DNA of 64,000 nt from Actinopolyspora lacussalsi subsp. righensis. GTDB lineage: Bacteria; Actinomycetota; Actinomycetes; Mycobacteriales; Pseudonocardiaceae. Made by a program: the position numbers and the translations under genes. Where the stretch lies: the NCBI RefSeq assembly GCF_900116555.1, contig NZ_FPAT01000003.1:1-64000 (forward strand), read 5' to 3'. The notes beneath the pieces are model-generated. The model was not told where the DNA came from, did no database searches, and was given only the letters and a program-made list of their open reading frames with translations. Below are positions 1-7,811 of this stretch, piece by piece. Within the stretch, counting starts at the first letter, position 1, and every line of letters starts with the position of its first letter.

Positions 1-167
1 CCCCAGTTTCCCAGGGTTATCCCCACGCCCAGGGCAGGTTACTCACGTGTTACTCACCCGTCCGCCGCTCTGCACACCAATCCGAAAACCGGTGCCATCG
101 CTCGACTTGCATGTGTGAAGCGCGCCGTCAGCGTTCGTCCTGAGCCAGGATCAAACTCTCCAACAAT
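1..167 (-). rRNA. 16S ribosomal RNA, 5' end only
   Basis: The reverse complement contains the universal 16S start (GAGAGTTTGATCCTGG, then CTCAGGACGAACGCTG). The gene runs off the left edge, so only about 165 nt of the 5' domain are here. The mature 5' end is placed near 167 by analogy with other actinobacteria; the exact processing site is not visible. The 23S and 5S genes would lie outside the window to the left. Confidence 0.97.
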
Positions 168-298
168 GCATGGAAAAAATCAAACCCCAGCACAACCCAC
201 ACCACACCCGGCAACCCCTCACAGGGCCACCCAACCGTGATGCGCATTGATACTCAAAGCAAAAAAGACAAGAAACAAACACACACACGCGTGCACAA

Positions 299-325
299 AC
301 ACTGTTGAATTCTCAAAGAACACAC
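299..325 (-). promoter_or_regulatory. rrn leader boxA-like antitermination element
   Basis: On the minus strand the leader carries TTCTTTGAGAATTCAACAG, close to the leader sequence common to actinobacterial rRNA operons, which contains the boxA antitermination signal. It lies about 140 nt upstream of the 16S start, in transcribed leader between the promoter and the gene. Confidence 0.7.
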
Positions 326-513
326 CCACCACCCACGCGGCGGATCCGAACAATCAAGAGGACCGAAACTTTCCGGCTCTTCCCGATTGCTTCTGTTTTT
401 ACTCTAGCACCCGGCTGTTCACCCCGTAGACCGGGGGTCCGAATCCAAGCAGAACCCGGATCAGCCAAGCACCGGAGTCGCCCTCGACAGCTTTCCGTCG
501 GGAGCACCAAGTT

Positions 514-542
514 ACTTTACTCGGCCCGGCTAGCGGTGTCAA
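514..542 (-). promoter_or_regulatory. Strong sigma-70-type rrn promoter
   Basis: Read on the minus strand there is a perfect TTGACA -35 (537-542) and a TAAAGT -10 (514-519) separated by 17 nt. This puts the start site about 340 nt upstream of the 16S gene. A second, weaker -10-like TAGAGT lies at 401-406 without a clear -35, and could be a second rrn promoter. Confidence 0.75.
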
Positions 543-777
543 CCCGCCCGTTCCGGCCCGTTCGAAACCCTGCGGGCTCCTGTTCACTTGTTCTTACAGC
601 CTAGCCCACCACCACAGCTCACTCGAACAGGGGGTCACCCTTGTAGCGTGAACCGCGGTTCCCGAGGACACGACTCGCCCATGAGCCGCGGACACGACCG
701 CAACGTGCTCGACGTCGAGTTCATTCCCTTGACCCGGATTTACTCGATCGCCCGAGGCCACTCGATCGCCCCGGGCA

Positions 778-3700
778 TCATTCGGTGTTCGGCTCGGGTC
801 GCAGCCACAACTTGACGGTGCTCGTCTCCGAAGCACCGATCGCCCGCATCAACTGCTCCGGCGCCACCGGCTCGCTCCTGCCCACCGGCACGATGTCGTA
901 TCCCCAGGACGTGAACTCGTCCAACACACCGCTCGGTTCGTCGCCCAGTGCCCGTATTCCCGAGGGAGTGAACGAGCACACCACGGAAGGGCGGTGCTGC
1001 CGCAACAGTCCGTCCAGCCCGCGCAGGATCCGATGCACCCTGGATCCGACATCCACGTGCACCACGGAGAGGTTGCGCTCACCGATCCCGTGCTCGCTGC
1101 TGAGCTCCCCATCGAGACGCGCCCCCCGCAACCGGACGACTGAAGCACGCGCGTCCGGAACGGCCTGCCCACCCGCCCCCTCGGAAGCGGTCACTTCCAC
1201 TCCTCCGGTCCCCGCGGGCAACCCGAGCAGTTCACCGTCGTCGTCCCAGGCCGCGCCGTCCAATACGGTGAGCCGTTCCCTGAGCCGTTCGGTGACGTTG
1301 ACCTCCGCGTTGTGCTCCAGCAGTTCACGGGCTACCGCATCCGGCTCCACCGCGATCACACGCCCGGTGTGGTTGAGCCTGCCGAGCACGCGGACCGCCT
1401 GGTAACCGACGTAGGCACCCACGTCGAGGAAGACCCCACCCGGCTCCAGCAGGGAGTCGATCAGGGCGGAGACCTCGGCGTCCCAGCGGTGGTGCGAGGA
1501 CAGCCACGGCAGCATCACGGTGTCATCGGCGGGCAACCGCAGCAGTCCCGCCTCGCACACCACGGGAGTGCCGGGCAGGTGTGCCGTGTCGCTGTTGCGT
1601 TCGTGCTCCCGCAGCACGATGCGACGCAACGCGTCGGTACCGCGCAGCGCGTTGTCGATGTCCAGGGCGCTGCGGCGCAACCCGTTCTCCAGCTGTTCCT
1701 GCTGGCTCTTCTCCGACTCCTCGATCCGCTGTTCCAGCCGGTCGACCCGGTCCAGTGTCCGCTCCACCGCCCCGGTGAGGCTGTCGATGCGCTCGGCGAG
1801 CTCGGAGAGCTGTCGCTGACCGAGCGAATCGCCGGTTTCCTCCAGCCCGCGCAGCCTGCGGTCGTGCTCGGCCAGTTCGGTTCGGGCCTGCACCGTGCTG
1901 TCGTCGGCTCCCGCCACTCGGGAACCGAGCTGCTCCTGTCGCTGGGCGAGTTGCGTGAGCTCGGCGCGTACCGCGTTGATGTCGAGGTCGTCGGCGCGTT
2001 CCTGCTGCCTGCGAAGCAGTTCGGAGGAGGTTTTCTCCACCCCGTCCAGCAATGAGCGAATGATGTCGCGAATGTGCTCGTCGTAGTGGCCCAACGCCTT
2101 GAGCACGGCCTTGCGCAACGCGGGTGTGACGGCGTTGCGCCCACCCATCCCCACTTCCGGGGGGCGGTGCAGCGCGTGACGGGCGATCAGCAGCGGACGC
2201 AACGGGTCCTCGTCGGGGGCGTGCTGGTCGCGTGCCCACTTGGCCCGCCAGTTGCGGTAGGCCGCCTCCACGCGCTCCCGCAGCTGTTCGCCCGCCCTGC
2301 CCGGGGCGAGCTGTCGGGACAACCGTTCCCCCGCCCCGACGGCGAACCGCTGGAGTTCACTGGGATCGTCGGCGGCCGAGGTCAGCGCGGCAGCGGCGGA
2401 CTCCACGTCGGGTTCGCCACTGCCGTGGCATCCCACCAGCACCGCGCCGGACGAGCCGAACAGCTCACCGACCGCCCCCTGTTCCACCGTGATCACCGGA
2501 ATCCCGCACCCCGCGGCGTGCAGCATTCGCAACGCGTAGCGGTCGCCGCCGACACCGCCGTCCGCCCGGTGCAGGGAGACGGCGCAGTCGGCGACCGACA
2601 GGACCGTCTCCTCGGCGTCGTCTCGCTCCAGCAGCAGGATCCGGTGGTCGGTGGTGGTGGCCAACCGCAGGCGTTCCGCCGCCTCGGGATGCTCCGCGGC
2701 GCCGCTGACCGCCACGACCAGCCGCACGTCGGTGCGGCTGCCGAACGCGGCGCCGAAAGCGGTCACCAGGCCGAGCACGTTCGCGCGGTGCTCCTCGGCG
2801 TGGTCGGCGAAGGCTGCGAAGACGAATTCCTCGTCGATCCCGAGGCGCTCCCGCGCGGCCTGCCGAATGGCGGGCTCCGGTGGCTCCCGCTCCGGGAACG
2901 GCAGCGCGAGCACGCGGGCTTGCACTCCCACGTGGCGCGCCGCGTGCCTGCCTGCCTGCGAGAGCGCCCACAGTTCGGTGGGTTCGCCGGAAGCGGGAGT
3001 AGTGTCGGCCGGGTCGGCCCCACCGTCCGGCCGGATGTCGATGAGGTGGTGCCCGGCGGGTACGGGCACCGAGGGATCGCAGCGCAGCACGACGGGATAG
3101 CGCGCGTCGTCCGAGTTCGGGATGCCGGAGGTGCGCACGGCGAGCCGGACCAGTTCGGCGAGCCGTCCGGTACCGACGACCGCGACCCCCAGTTGGTCGG
3201 TCATCTCGGAGTCGTCGGTTCCCCTGCTCCGGGCCAACCGGGCGGGCACGCGCCCACTGGCCACCCCGACCCCGGCGCACCACTCGCGGAACGCGGCCGC
3301 GTCGTCGGTCAACGGGAGCGGATAGTCGCGCCGCAGCACCTGGTCGTCCTGCCACAGGGCGAAGTCCCACCGGGAGCACCCCGCAGCGCGCTGTTGCTCG
3401 TCGGCGGGGCTGCCCGCCCACTCCAGGAACTCGGCGAACGGGTCACGTTCCGGCCCGGCGGGTTCGAAGGGACTGGGCACGACGGGATCGCCCGAGGACT
3501 CGGCGGACAGCCACTGGGCCCGGTACGCGGCGCGCAGCGAAGTCGGCAGCACCGTACCATCGGGCAGTTCGTCGAACGGCGAGGCGCGTTCGCTCGTCAT
3601 TCCCCGCGAGACGAGCGCGTTTCGGTAACCGGCACACAACTGCGCCAGCGGCGGTGATTCGGAGAGCAGCACCCGGGGGCGATCGGAGTACTCCGCGGAG

Positions 3701-4581
3701 AACAACCAGGGGCGCTGCGGTTCGAACCCCTCGAAGTGGACGGTACGCAGCGGATAACCATCCACTGTGTATGCACCGTCGGAGGTTTCGAGCTCGCGCT
3801 GCCCGGCGTTGTACACCGACAGCCCCACACCCGGGTCGCGCAGCACCCGGTGTTCGACCATGGCGGGCAGCCCCTCGAAGAACTCGGCCGCGGCGTCCGG
3901 TTCGGCACGCACCCGCTGTGCCCACTCGTCGAGCACCCGTTCCGCGCCGTGAGTTACCGCGAGCAGGTTCGGATCGAACGAGCCCGCCCGAGCCAGATCC
4001 CTCGACCCGGGACGCAGCCCGTCGGCGGGCAACGGGCGAATCACCCGGGGAGCGAGGCCCAACGGCGCTTCGTCGTCGAGTGCGGCGAGCGGTTCCCCGA
4101 ACGAGCCGAACACCCGGACCACCGGCGACAAATACAGCACGAGTGGTTCGGAGCGCAGTAGACGGGCGAGCAGGCCGGGGAGCACGACCGAGTTGAGCGG
4201 TTCGCCGCCGCAGGCCGTGGCCAGCCGGGAGAACTCGACATCGTCGATACCGATGTCGGCGGGGGTGCTGACCTCCTCCCGCAGGTCGGCTTCGAGGTCG
4301 GTGCCGAAGTCCAGCAGCAGGATCGTGAACCGCCCGCCGGGGTGGCACCGCAGGAACGAGTCACGCAGCACCCGCGCCCCGGCGAGCTGACCGTGCCGGG
4401 CGACCGTGCAGCCGTGCGGGGCGGGGAACTCGTTCCCGTCACCGGCGGGCCGAGTCGATTCGTCCTCCGGCAGTTCGGCGGGCCAGGCAGGCTCATCGAC
4501 GAACTCGTCCGCCGAATCGAGCCCTTCCCGATCGGCGGACGGCCACTGGTTCGATTCGGAGTGGTCCAGGGGATCGTTCAC
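778..4581 (-). CDS. Giant glycosyltransferase / FkbM methyltransferase fusion
   Basis: This protein of about 1267 residues has several regions. An N-terminal glycosyltransferase-like region spans about residues 60-360 (HPGGRFTILLLDFGTD, then LVLYLSPVVRVFG). A GT-B-like, GT4-type region spans about 455-800, with VAVVGTGRLAEL and a C-terminal lobe giving YALRMLHAAGCGIPVI. A heptad-rich coiled coil lies at about 834-980. The C-terminus is an FkbM-type SAM methyltransferase (GGVFLDVGAYVGYQAV at about 1044). It probably builds and methylates a surface glycan, which is inference. The chosen start is the GTG at 4581, just after the upstream glnA2 stop region. The frame stays open to 4947, but that part lies entirely antiparallel-free inside glnA2 on the same strand and would overlap it by over 300 nt. 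The coiled coil suggests oligomerisation. Confidence 0.8.
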   Translation of the reverse strand: MNDPLDHSESNQWPSADREGLDSADEFVDEPAWPAELPEDESTRPAGDGNEFPAPHGCTVARHGQLAGARVLRDSFLRCHPGGRFTILLLDFGTDLEADLREEVSTPADIGIDDVEFSRLATACGGEPLNSVVLPGLLARLLRSEPLVLYLSPVVRVFGSFGEPLAALDDEAPLGLAPRVIRPLPADGLRPGSRDLARAGSFDPNLLAVTHGAERVLDEWAQRVRAEPDAAAEFFEGLPAMVEHRVLRDPGVGLSVYNAGQRELETSDGAYTVDGYPLRTVHFEGFEPQRPWLFSAEYSDRPRVLLSESPPLAQLCAGYRNALVSRGMTSERASPFDELPDGTVLPTSLRAAYRAQWLSAESSGDPVVPSPFEPAGPERDPFAEFLEWAGSPADEQQRAAGCSRWDFALWQDDQVLRRDYPLPLTDDAAAFREWCAGVGVASGRVPARLARSRGTDDSEMTDQLGVAVVGTGRLAELVRLAVRTSGIPNSDDARYPVVLRCDPSVPVPAGHHLIDIRPDGGADPADTTPASGEPTELWALSQAGRHAARHVGVQARVLALPFPEREPPEPAIRQAARERLGIDEEFVFAAFADHAEEHRANVLGLVTAFGAAFGSRTDVRLVVAVSGAAEHPEAAERLRLATTTDHRILLLERDDAEETVLSVADCAVSLHRADGGVGGDRYALRMLHAAGCGIPVITVEQGAVGELFGSSGAVLVGCHGSGEPDVESAAAALTSAADDPSELQRFAVGAGERLSRQLAPGRAGEQLRERVEAAYRNWRAKWARDQHAPDEDPLRPLLIARHALHRPPEVGMGGRNAVTPALRKAVLKALGHYDEHIRDIIRSLLDGVEKTSSELLRRQQERADDLDINAVRAELTQLAQRQEQLGSRVAGADDSTVQARTELAEHDRRLRGLEETGDSLGQRQLSELAERIDSLTGAVERTLDRVDRLEQRIEESEKSQQEQLENGLRRSALDIDNALRGTDALRRIVLREHERNSDTAHLPGTPVVCEAGLLRLPADDTVMLPWLSSHHRWDAEVSALIDSLLEPGGVFLDVGAYVGYQAVRVLGRLNHTGRVIAVEPDAVARELLEHNAEVNVTERLRERLTVLDGAAWDDDGELLGLPAGTGGVEVTASEGAGGQAVPDARASVVRLRGARLDGELSSEHGIGERNLSVVHVDVGSRVHRILRGLDGLLRQHRPSVVCSFTPSGIRALGDEPSGVLDEFTSWGYDIVPVGRSEPVAPEQLMRAIGASETSTVKLWLRPEPNTE

Positions 4582-4631
4582 GAGTCCTGAACCTACCGTC
4601 GAGGCTTCGAGGTCGGCACTCCCCGACCGGA

Positions 4632-5975
4632 TCACAGCATCGGCATCAGGGTGCGAAGCTCGTAAGGCGTGACGTGGCTGCGATAGGCGTTCCACTCGGC
4701 CCGCTTGTTGCGCAGGAAGAAGTCGAACACGTGCTCGCCGAGCGTCTCCGCCATGAGCTCCGAGTTCTCCATCTCGGACAGCGCCTCGTTGAGGTTCTGC
4801 GGCAGGCTGGGGTATCCGGCGGCCTTGCGTTCGCTCTCGGTCAGCGACCAGACGTCGTCCTCGGCCGCGGGGGGAAGTTCGTAGCCCTGTTCCACACCGC
4901 GCAGCCCCGCGGCGAGGATGGCCGCGTAAGCCAGGTAGGGGTTGCAAGCGGAGTCGAGGTTGCGCATCTCCACGCGCCGGGAGGAGGACTTGCCCGGCGA
5001 GTACATCGGCACCCGCACCAGTGCGGAGCGGTTCGCGTGGCCCCAGCAGACCGCCGTGGGCGCCTCACCGCCGACCACGAGGCGTTTGTAGGAATTCACC
5101 CATTGGTTGGTAACCGCGCTGATCTCCCTGGCGTGCCGCAGCAGCCCGGCCACGAAGGCCCGGCCGGTGTCGGAGAGCTCGTAGGGGTTCTCCGGGTGGT
5201 AGAAGGCGTTCTGGTCGCCCTCGAACAGGCTGATGTGGGTGTGCATCCCGGAACCGGGTTGCTCACTGAACGGTTTGGGCATGAACGAGGCCCGCACGTT
5301 CTGGGTGAGCGCGACCTCCTTGACCGTGTACCGGAAGGTCATCACGTTGTCGGCCATGGTCAGGGCGTCGGCGTAGCGCAGGTCGATCTCCTGCTGACCG
5401 GGGGCGCCCTCGTGATGGCTGAACTCGACGGAGATCCCCATCGCCTCCAGCGCCTCGATGGCGTTGCGCCGGAAGTGCGGGGCGGCGTCGTGGCTGGCCT
5501 GGTCGAAGTACCCGCCGGAATCAGCGGCCACGGGTTCGCTGCCGTCCACGGGCAGATCCTTGAGCAGGAAGAACTCGATCTCCGGGTGCACGTAGCAGGT
5601 GAACCCGGCCTCGGTCGCCTTCGAGAGGGTGCGCCGGAGCACGTGCCTGGGATCGGCCCAGCAGGGCGATCCGTCCGGCATCGTGATGTCGCAGTACATC
5701 CGCGCCGAGTAGTGTTCGCCGTCGGCGGTTTCCCAGGGCAGCACTTGGAAGGTCGCCGGATCGGGTTTGGCGACCATGTCCGACTCGTAGATGCGGGAGA
5801 ACCCCTCGATCGCGGATCCGTCGAAACCGATCCCCTCGGCGAAGGCACCTTCGAGCTCGGCGGGCGAGATGGCCACCGATTTGAGAATGCCGAGAACGTC
5901 GGTGAACCACAGCCGCACGAAGCGGATGTCGCGTTCTTCCAGAGTGCGGAGCACGAACTCCTGCTGACGATCCAT
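4632..5975 (-). CDS. glnA2: Glutamine synthetase, GlnA2 type (GSI-alpha)
   Basis: The 447-residue product makes glutamine from glutamate, ammonia and ATP. The N-terminus (MDRQQEFVLRTLEERDIRF) and the GFDGSAIEGF loop match mycobacterial GlnA2 very closely, and the length is typical. Active-site segments are visible: MHTHISLF, VGGEAPTAVCWG and the metal-binding region ending in FLRNKRAEWNAYR. It lacks the NLYDLPPE-like segment that carries the adenylylated tyrosine in GSI-beta enzymes, so GlnE control is unlikely. GlnA2 is usually the accessory synthetase. The upstream hydrolase gene and downstream FkbM gene are on the same strand. Two strong hairpins (6004-6098) lie just before the start, so it probably has its own promoter in or near that region or is controlled through its leader. 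Confidence 0.95.
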   Translation of the reverse strand: MDRQQEFVLRTLEERDIRFVRLWFTDVLGILKSVAISPAELEGAFAEGIGFDGSAIEGFSRIYESDMVAKPDPATFQVLPWETADGEHYSARMYCDITMPDGSPCWADPRHVLRRTLSKATEAGFTCYVHPEIEFFLLKDLPVDGSEPVAADSGGYFDQASHDAAPHFRRNAIEALEAMGISVEFSHHEGAPGQQEIDLRYADALTMADNVMTFRYTVKEVALTQNVRASFMPKPFSEQPGSGMHTHISLFEGDQNAFYHPENPYELSDTGRAFVAGLLRHAREISAVTNQWVNSYKRLVVGGEAPTAVCWGHANRSALVRVPMYSPGKSSSRRVEMRNLDSACNPYLAYAAILAAGLRGVEQGYELPPAAEDDVWSLTESERKAAGYPSLPQNLNEALSEMENSELMAETLGEHVFDFFLRNKRAEWNAYRSHVTPYELRTLMPML

Positions 5976-6003
5976 GCCCGCACCCTAAGCGTCCGGGAGG
6001 GTT

Positions 6004-6041
6004 CGTGCCCCACCCGCTCGGTCACGAGTGGGTGGGGCACG
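6004..6041 (-). terminator. 17-bp hairpin directly upstream of glnA2
   Basis: Arms 6004-6020 and 6025-6041 pair over 17 bp with a single G:T mismatch and a 4-nt loop. No T-run follows. It lies 28 nt before the glnA2 ATG on the same strand. It could terminate the upstream hydrolase transcript or be a structure in the glnA2 leader. Confidence 0.6.
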
Positions 6042-6045
6042 TCCG

Positions 6046-6098
6046 CCGACAGCGTGGCCGAGCCCCGCTCGGAGCGGGGGTCGGCGCGGGACTGTCGG
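6046..6098 (-). terminator. Nested GC-rich hairpin between hydrolase and glnA2
   Basis: An outer 7-bp stem (CCGACAG at 6046-6052 with CTGTCGG at 6092-6098) encloses an inner stem of about 12 bp (6057-6069 with 6073-6085). It lies about 50 nt past the hydrolase stop codon (6147), a normal place for a terminator. Confidence 0.6.
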
Positions 6099-6146
6099 TG
6101 CGGAGCTTCCGGCAAGGCGGGCACGGTCCCGACCGGAAAACCTCGA

Positions 6147-7724
6147 TCAGGCCGAGCAGCGCTTGCCCTGCTCGGGGACCCGCAGGTCGACCAGGTAGCG
6201 CGTCCCTGCCTTGTTCACGCAGTCGTTGTCGCCGAGGAAAACCGTGTGCCCCTCACCCTCGTAGGTCAGCAGCCGCCCGCCGAGCGCGTCGGCGAGCTCT
6301 CGCCCGTTCTCGTAGGGCGTGGCCGGGTCTCCGGTGGTCGAGATCACCATCGTGTCGGGCAGTTTCCCCGGGCGCGGTTCCGGCTTGTCACCTGTCTCCG
6401 GGACGGGCCAGAAGGCACAGCGGCCGCGGGCCGAGCTGACCGGCTGACCGTCGTCGGTGAAGGGGGCGGCCTGGCGGTACTTCCGGTTGAGTTCGCGCTG
6501 TTGCTGCCTGCCGCCGATGCGGTTGGCGTCCACGCAGACCACCGCCTGGTGCGCGGCCATCATGTTGGAGTAGGAACCGTCCTCGGCTCTGCCGTGGTAG
6601 AGGTCGGCCAGTCGCAGCAGCACCGAGCCGTCGCCGTTGGCCAGCCGGGACAGTCCCGCGTTGAGTGGCTTCCAGTACTGCTTCGTGTAGAGCGCCTGCA
6701 CGAGGCCGGTCTCGACATCCTCGTAGGACAGTTTCCTCCCGTCGAATCTCGTGGCGGCCGGACTGTCGATCAGGGGGCGGGTGATCTCGTGGAACCGCCG
6801 CACCGCACTGTTCGGATCGCCGCCCAGCGCGCAGCGCTGCTGCCTGGCGCACCACTGCGCGAAGGAGTCGAAGGCCTGCTGGAATCCGGCGGCCTGTTCC
6901 AGGTTGGTCTCGGTCTGGTCCCACTCGCCCGGCGCCACGGCGCCGTCCAGCACCATGGCCCGGACGTGGTCCGGGAACCGGGAGGCGTACTCGTTGCCGA
7001 GCAGCGTGCCGTAGGAGTAACCGAGATAGGTCAGTTTCTCGTCACCGAGCGCGGCCCGCAGCACGTCCATGTCCCTGGCGACGCTGGCGGTTCCCACGTT
7101 GGCCAGCAACTTCTCACCGCTGCGTTCGGCGCACTTCTCGGCGTAGCGGCGGTTCTCCTCCTCGATCCGTTCGACGGCTCCGTCGGAGGTGATCACCTCG
7201 GAGTTCAGTCGAGCGGTGTCCTTCTCCGCGGCGTTGAGGCACTCGACGCGAGGGGTGCTCGCCCCGACGCCGCGCGGGTCGAAGCCGACCAGGTCGAACT
7301 TCTCGCCGAGCTCGGTCCCCTTCACGCTGGAGATCCGCGCGGCGGCCGAGGCCATCCCGGAGGCGCCCGGCCCTCCCGGATTGGACACCAGCGAACCGAT
7401 GCGCGCCTGCTCGTCGGAGGCGGACCGGCGCAGCACCCCGATCTTCGCGGTCTCGCCGTCGGGCTGGTCGTAGTCCAGCGGCACGGTCAGCCGGGCGCAT
7501 TCCAGCCCCTCGGCACCGAAGAGCTTCTCCGTGCGGGGCGTGGTGGTGTAGGACTCGCAGCCCTCCCAGTCGAGTGACTGCTGGTAGTAGTGCCGCAGCT
7601 CGGCGGTGGAGCTCTGCTCACCGGATGGTTCGTTGTGCTGCTGTTGTGAATCCTGCGTGTTCGAGCACGCCGTCGTGACCCCCAGAAGAGCGACAGCGGC
7701 GACCACGATTCGTGGGCGAAGCAT
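6147..7724 (-). CDS. CaeA/Hip1-like secreted lipoprotein serine hydrolase
   Basis: This 525-residue alpha/beta hydrolase belongs to the tripeptidyl-aminopeptidase-like (TAP/SlpD) family. The start MLRPRIVVAAVALLGVTTAC gives a signal peptide ending in a lipobox-like cysteine at residue 20, so it is probably anchored outside the membrane. The nucleophile elbow is GYSYGTLLG, a candidate Asp is in STTGDPATP and the His is in EGEGHTVF. The C-terminal TAP-like domain contains paired cysteines. Its place next to glnA2 matches M. tuberculosis Rv2224c (CaeA/Hip1), a cell-envelope serine hydrolase that cleaves GroEL2, so orthology is likely but the substrate here is unknown. The ATG at 7724 was chosen because it opens the signal peptide directly. 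A GTG eight codons upstream is also possible. It is divergent from nadE. Confidence 0.88.
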   Translation of the reverse strand: MLRPRIVVAAVALLGVTTACSNTQDSQQQHNEPSGEQSSTAELRHYYQQSLDWEGCESYTTTPRTEKLFGAEGLECARLTVPLDYDQPDGETAKIGVLRRSASDEQARIGSLVSNPGGPGASGMASAAARISSVKGTELGEKFDLVGFDPRGVGASTPRVECLNAAEKDTARLNSEVITSDGAVERIEEENRRYAEKCAERSGEKLLANVGTASVARDMDVLRAALGDEKLTYLGYSYGTLLGNEYASRFPDHVRAMVLDGAVAPGEWDQTETNLEQAAGFQQAFDSFAQWCARQQRCALGGDPNSAVRRFHEITRPLIDSPAATRFDGRKLSYEDVETGLVQALYTKQYWKPLNAGLSRLANGDGSVLLRLADLYHGRAEDGSYSNMMAAHQAVVCVDANRIGGRQQQRELNRKYRQAAPFTDDGQPVSSARGRCAFWPVPETGDKPEPRPGKLPDTMVISTTGDPATPYENGRELADALGGRLLTYEGEGHTVFLGDNDCVNKAGTRYLVDLRVPEQGKRCSA

Positions 7725-7811
7725 GCGCGGAATCGTGACACGCGACACCGAAACCGCACGATGGGTCGCCCCGGCGAACGTGCGCGGCGTCACTGAGCGA
7801 GGATGGGGGAC

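Larger units (their letters stand above)
168..777. other. rRNA operon leader and upstream region, no protein gene
   Basis: The 610-nt gap between the 16S gene and the next coding region holds the rrn leader, the boxA-like element and the promoter. Positions 168-360 are clearly richer in A and C than the surrounding coding DNA, as expected of an rRNA leader. A 12-nt perfect palindrome (GAACCGCGGTTC) lies at 651-662. The short open frames here have no recognisable family or ribosome binding site. Confidence 0.6.

Noticed and set aside
2074-3657. A 527-codon frame opposite the glycosyltransferase-FkbM gene
   Set aside because: Antisense shadow: composition rich in Gly, Arg and His with no family match.
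4674-7577. A 967-codon plus-strand open frame across glnA2 and the hydrolase
   Set aside because: It spans two well-supported genes and their gap in antisense and resembles no protein family.
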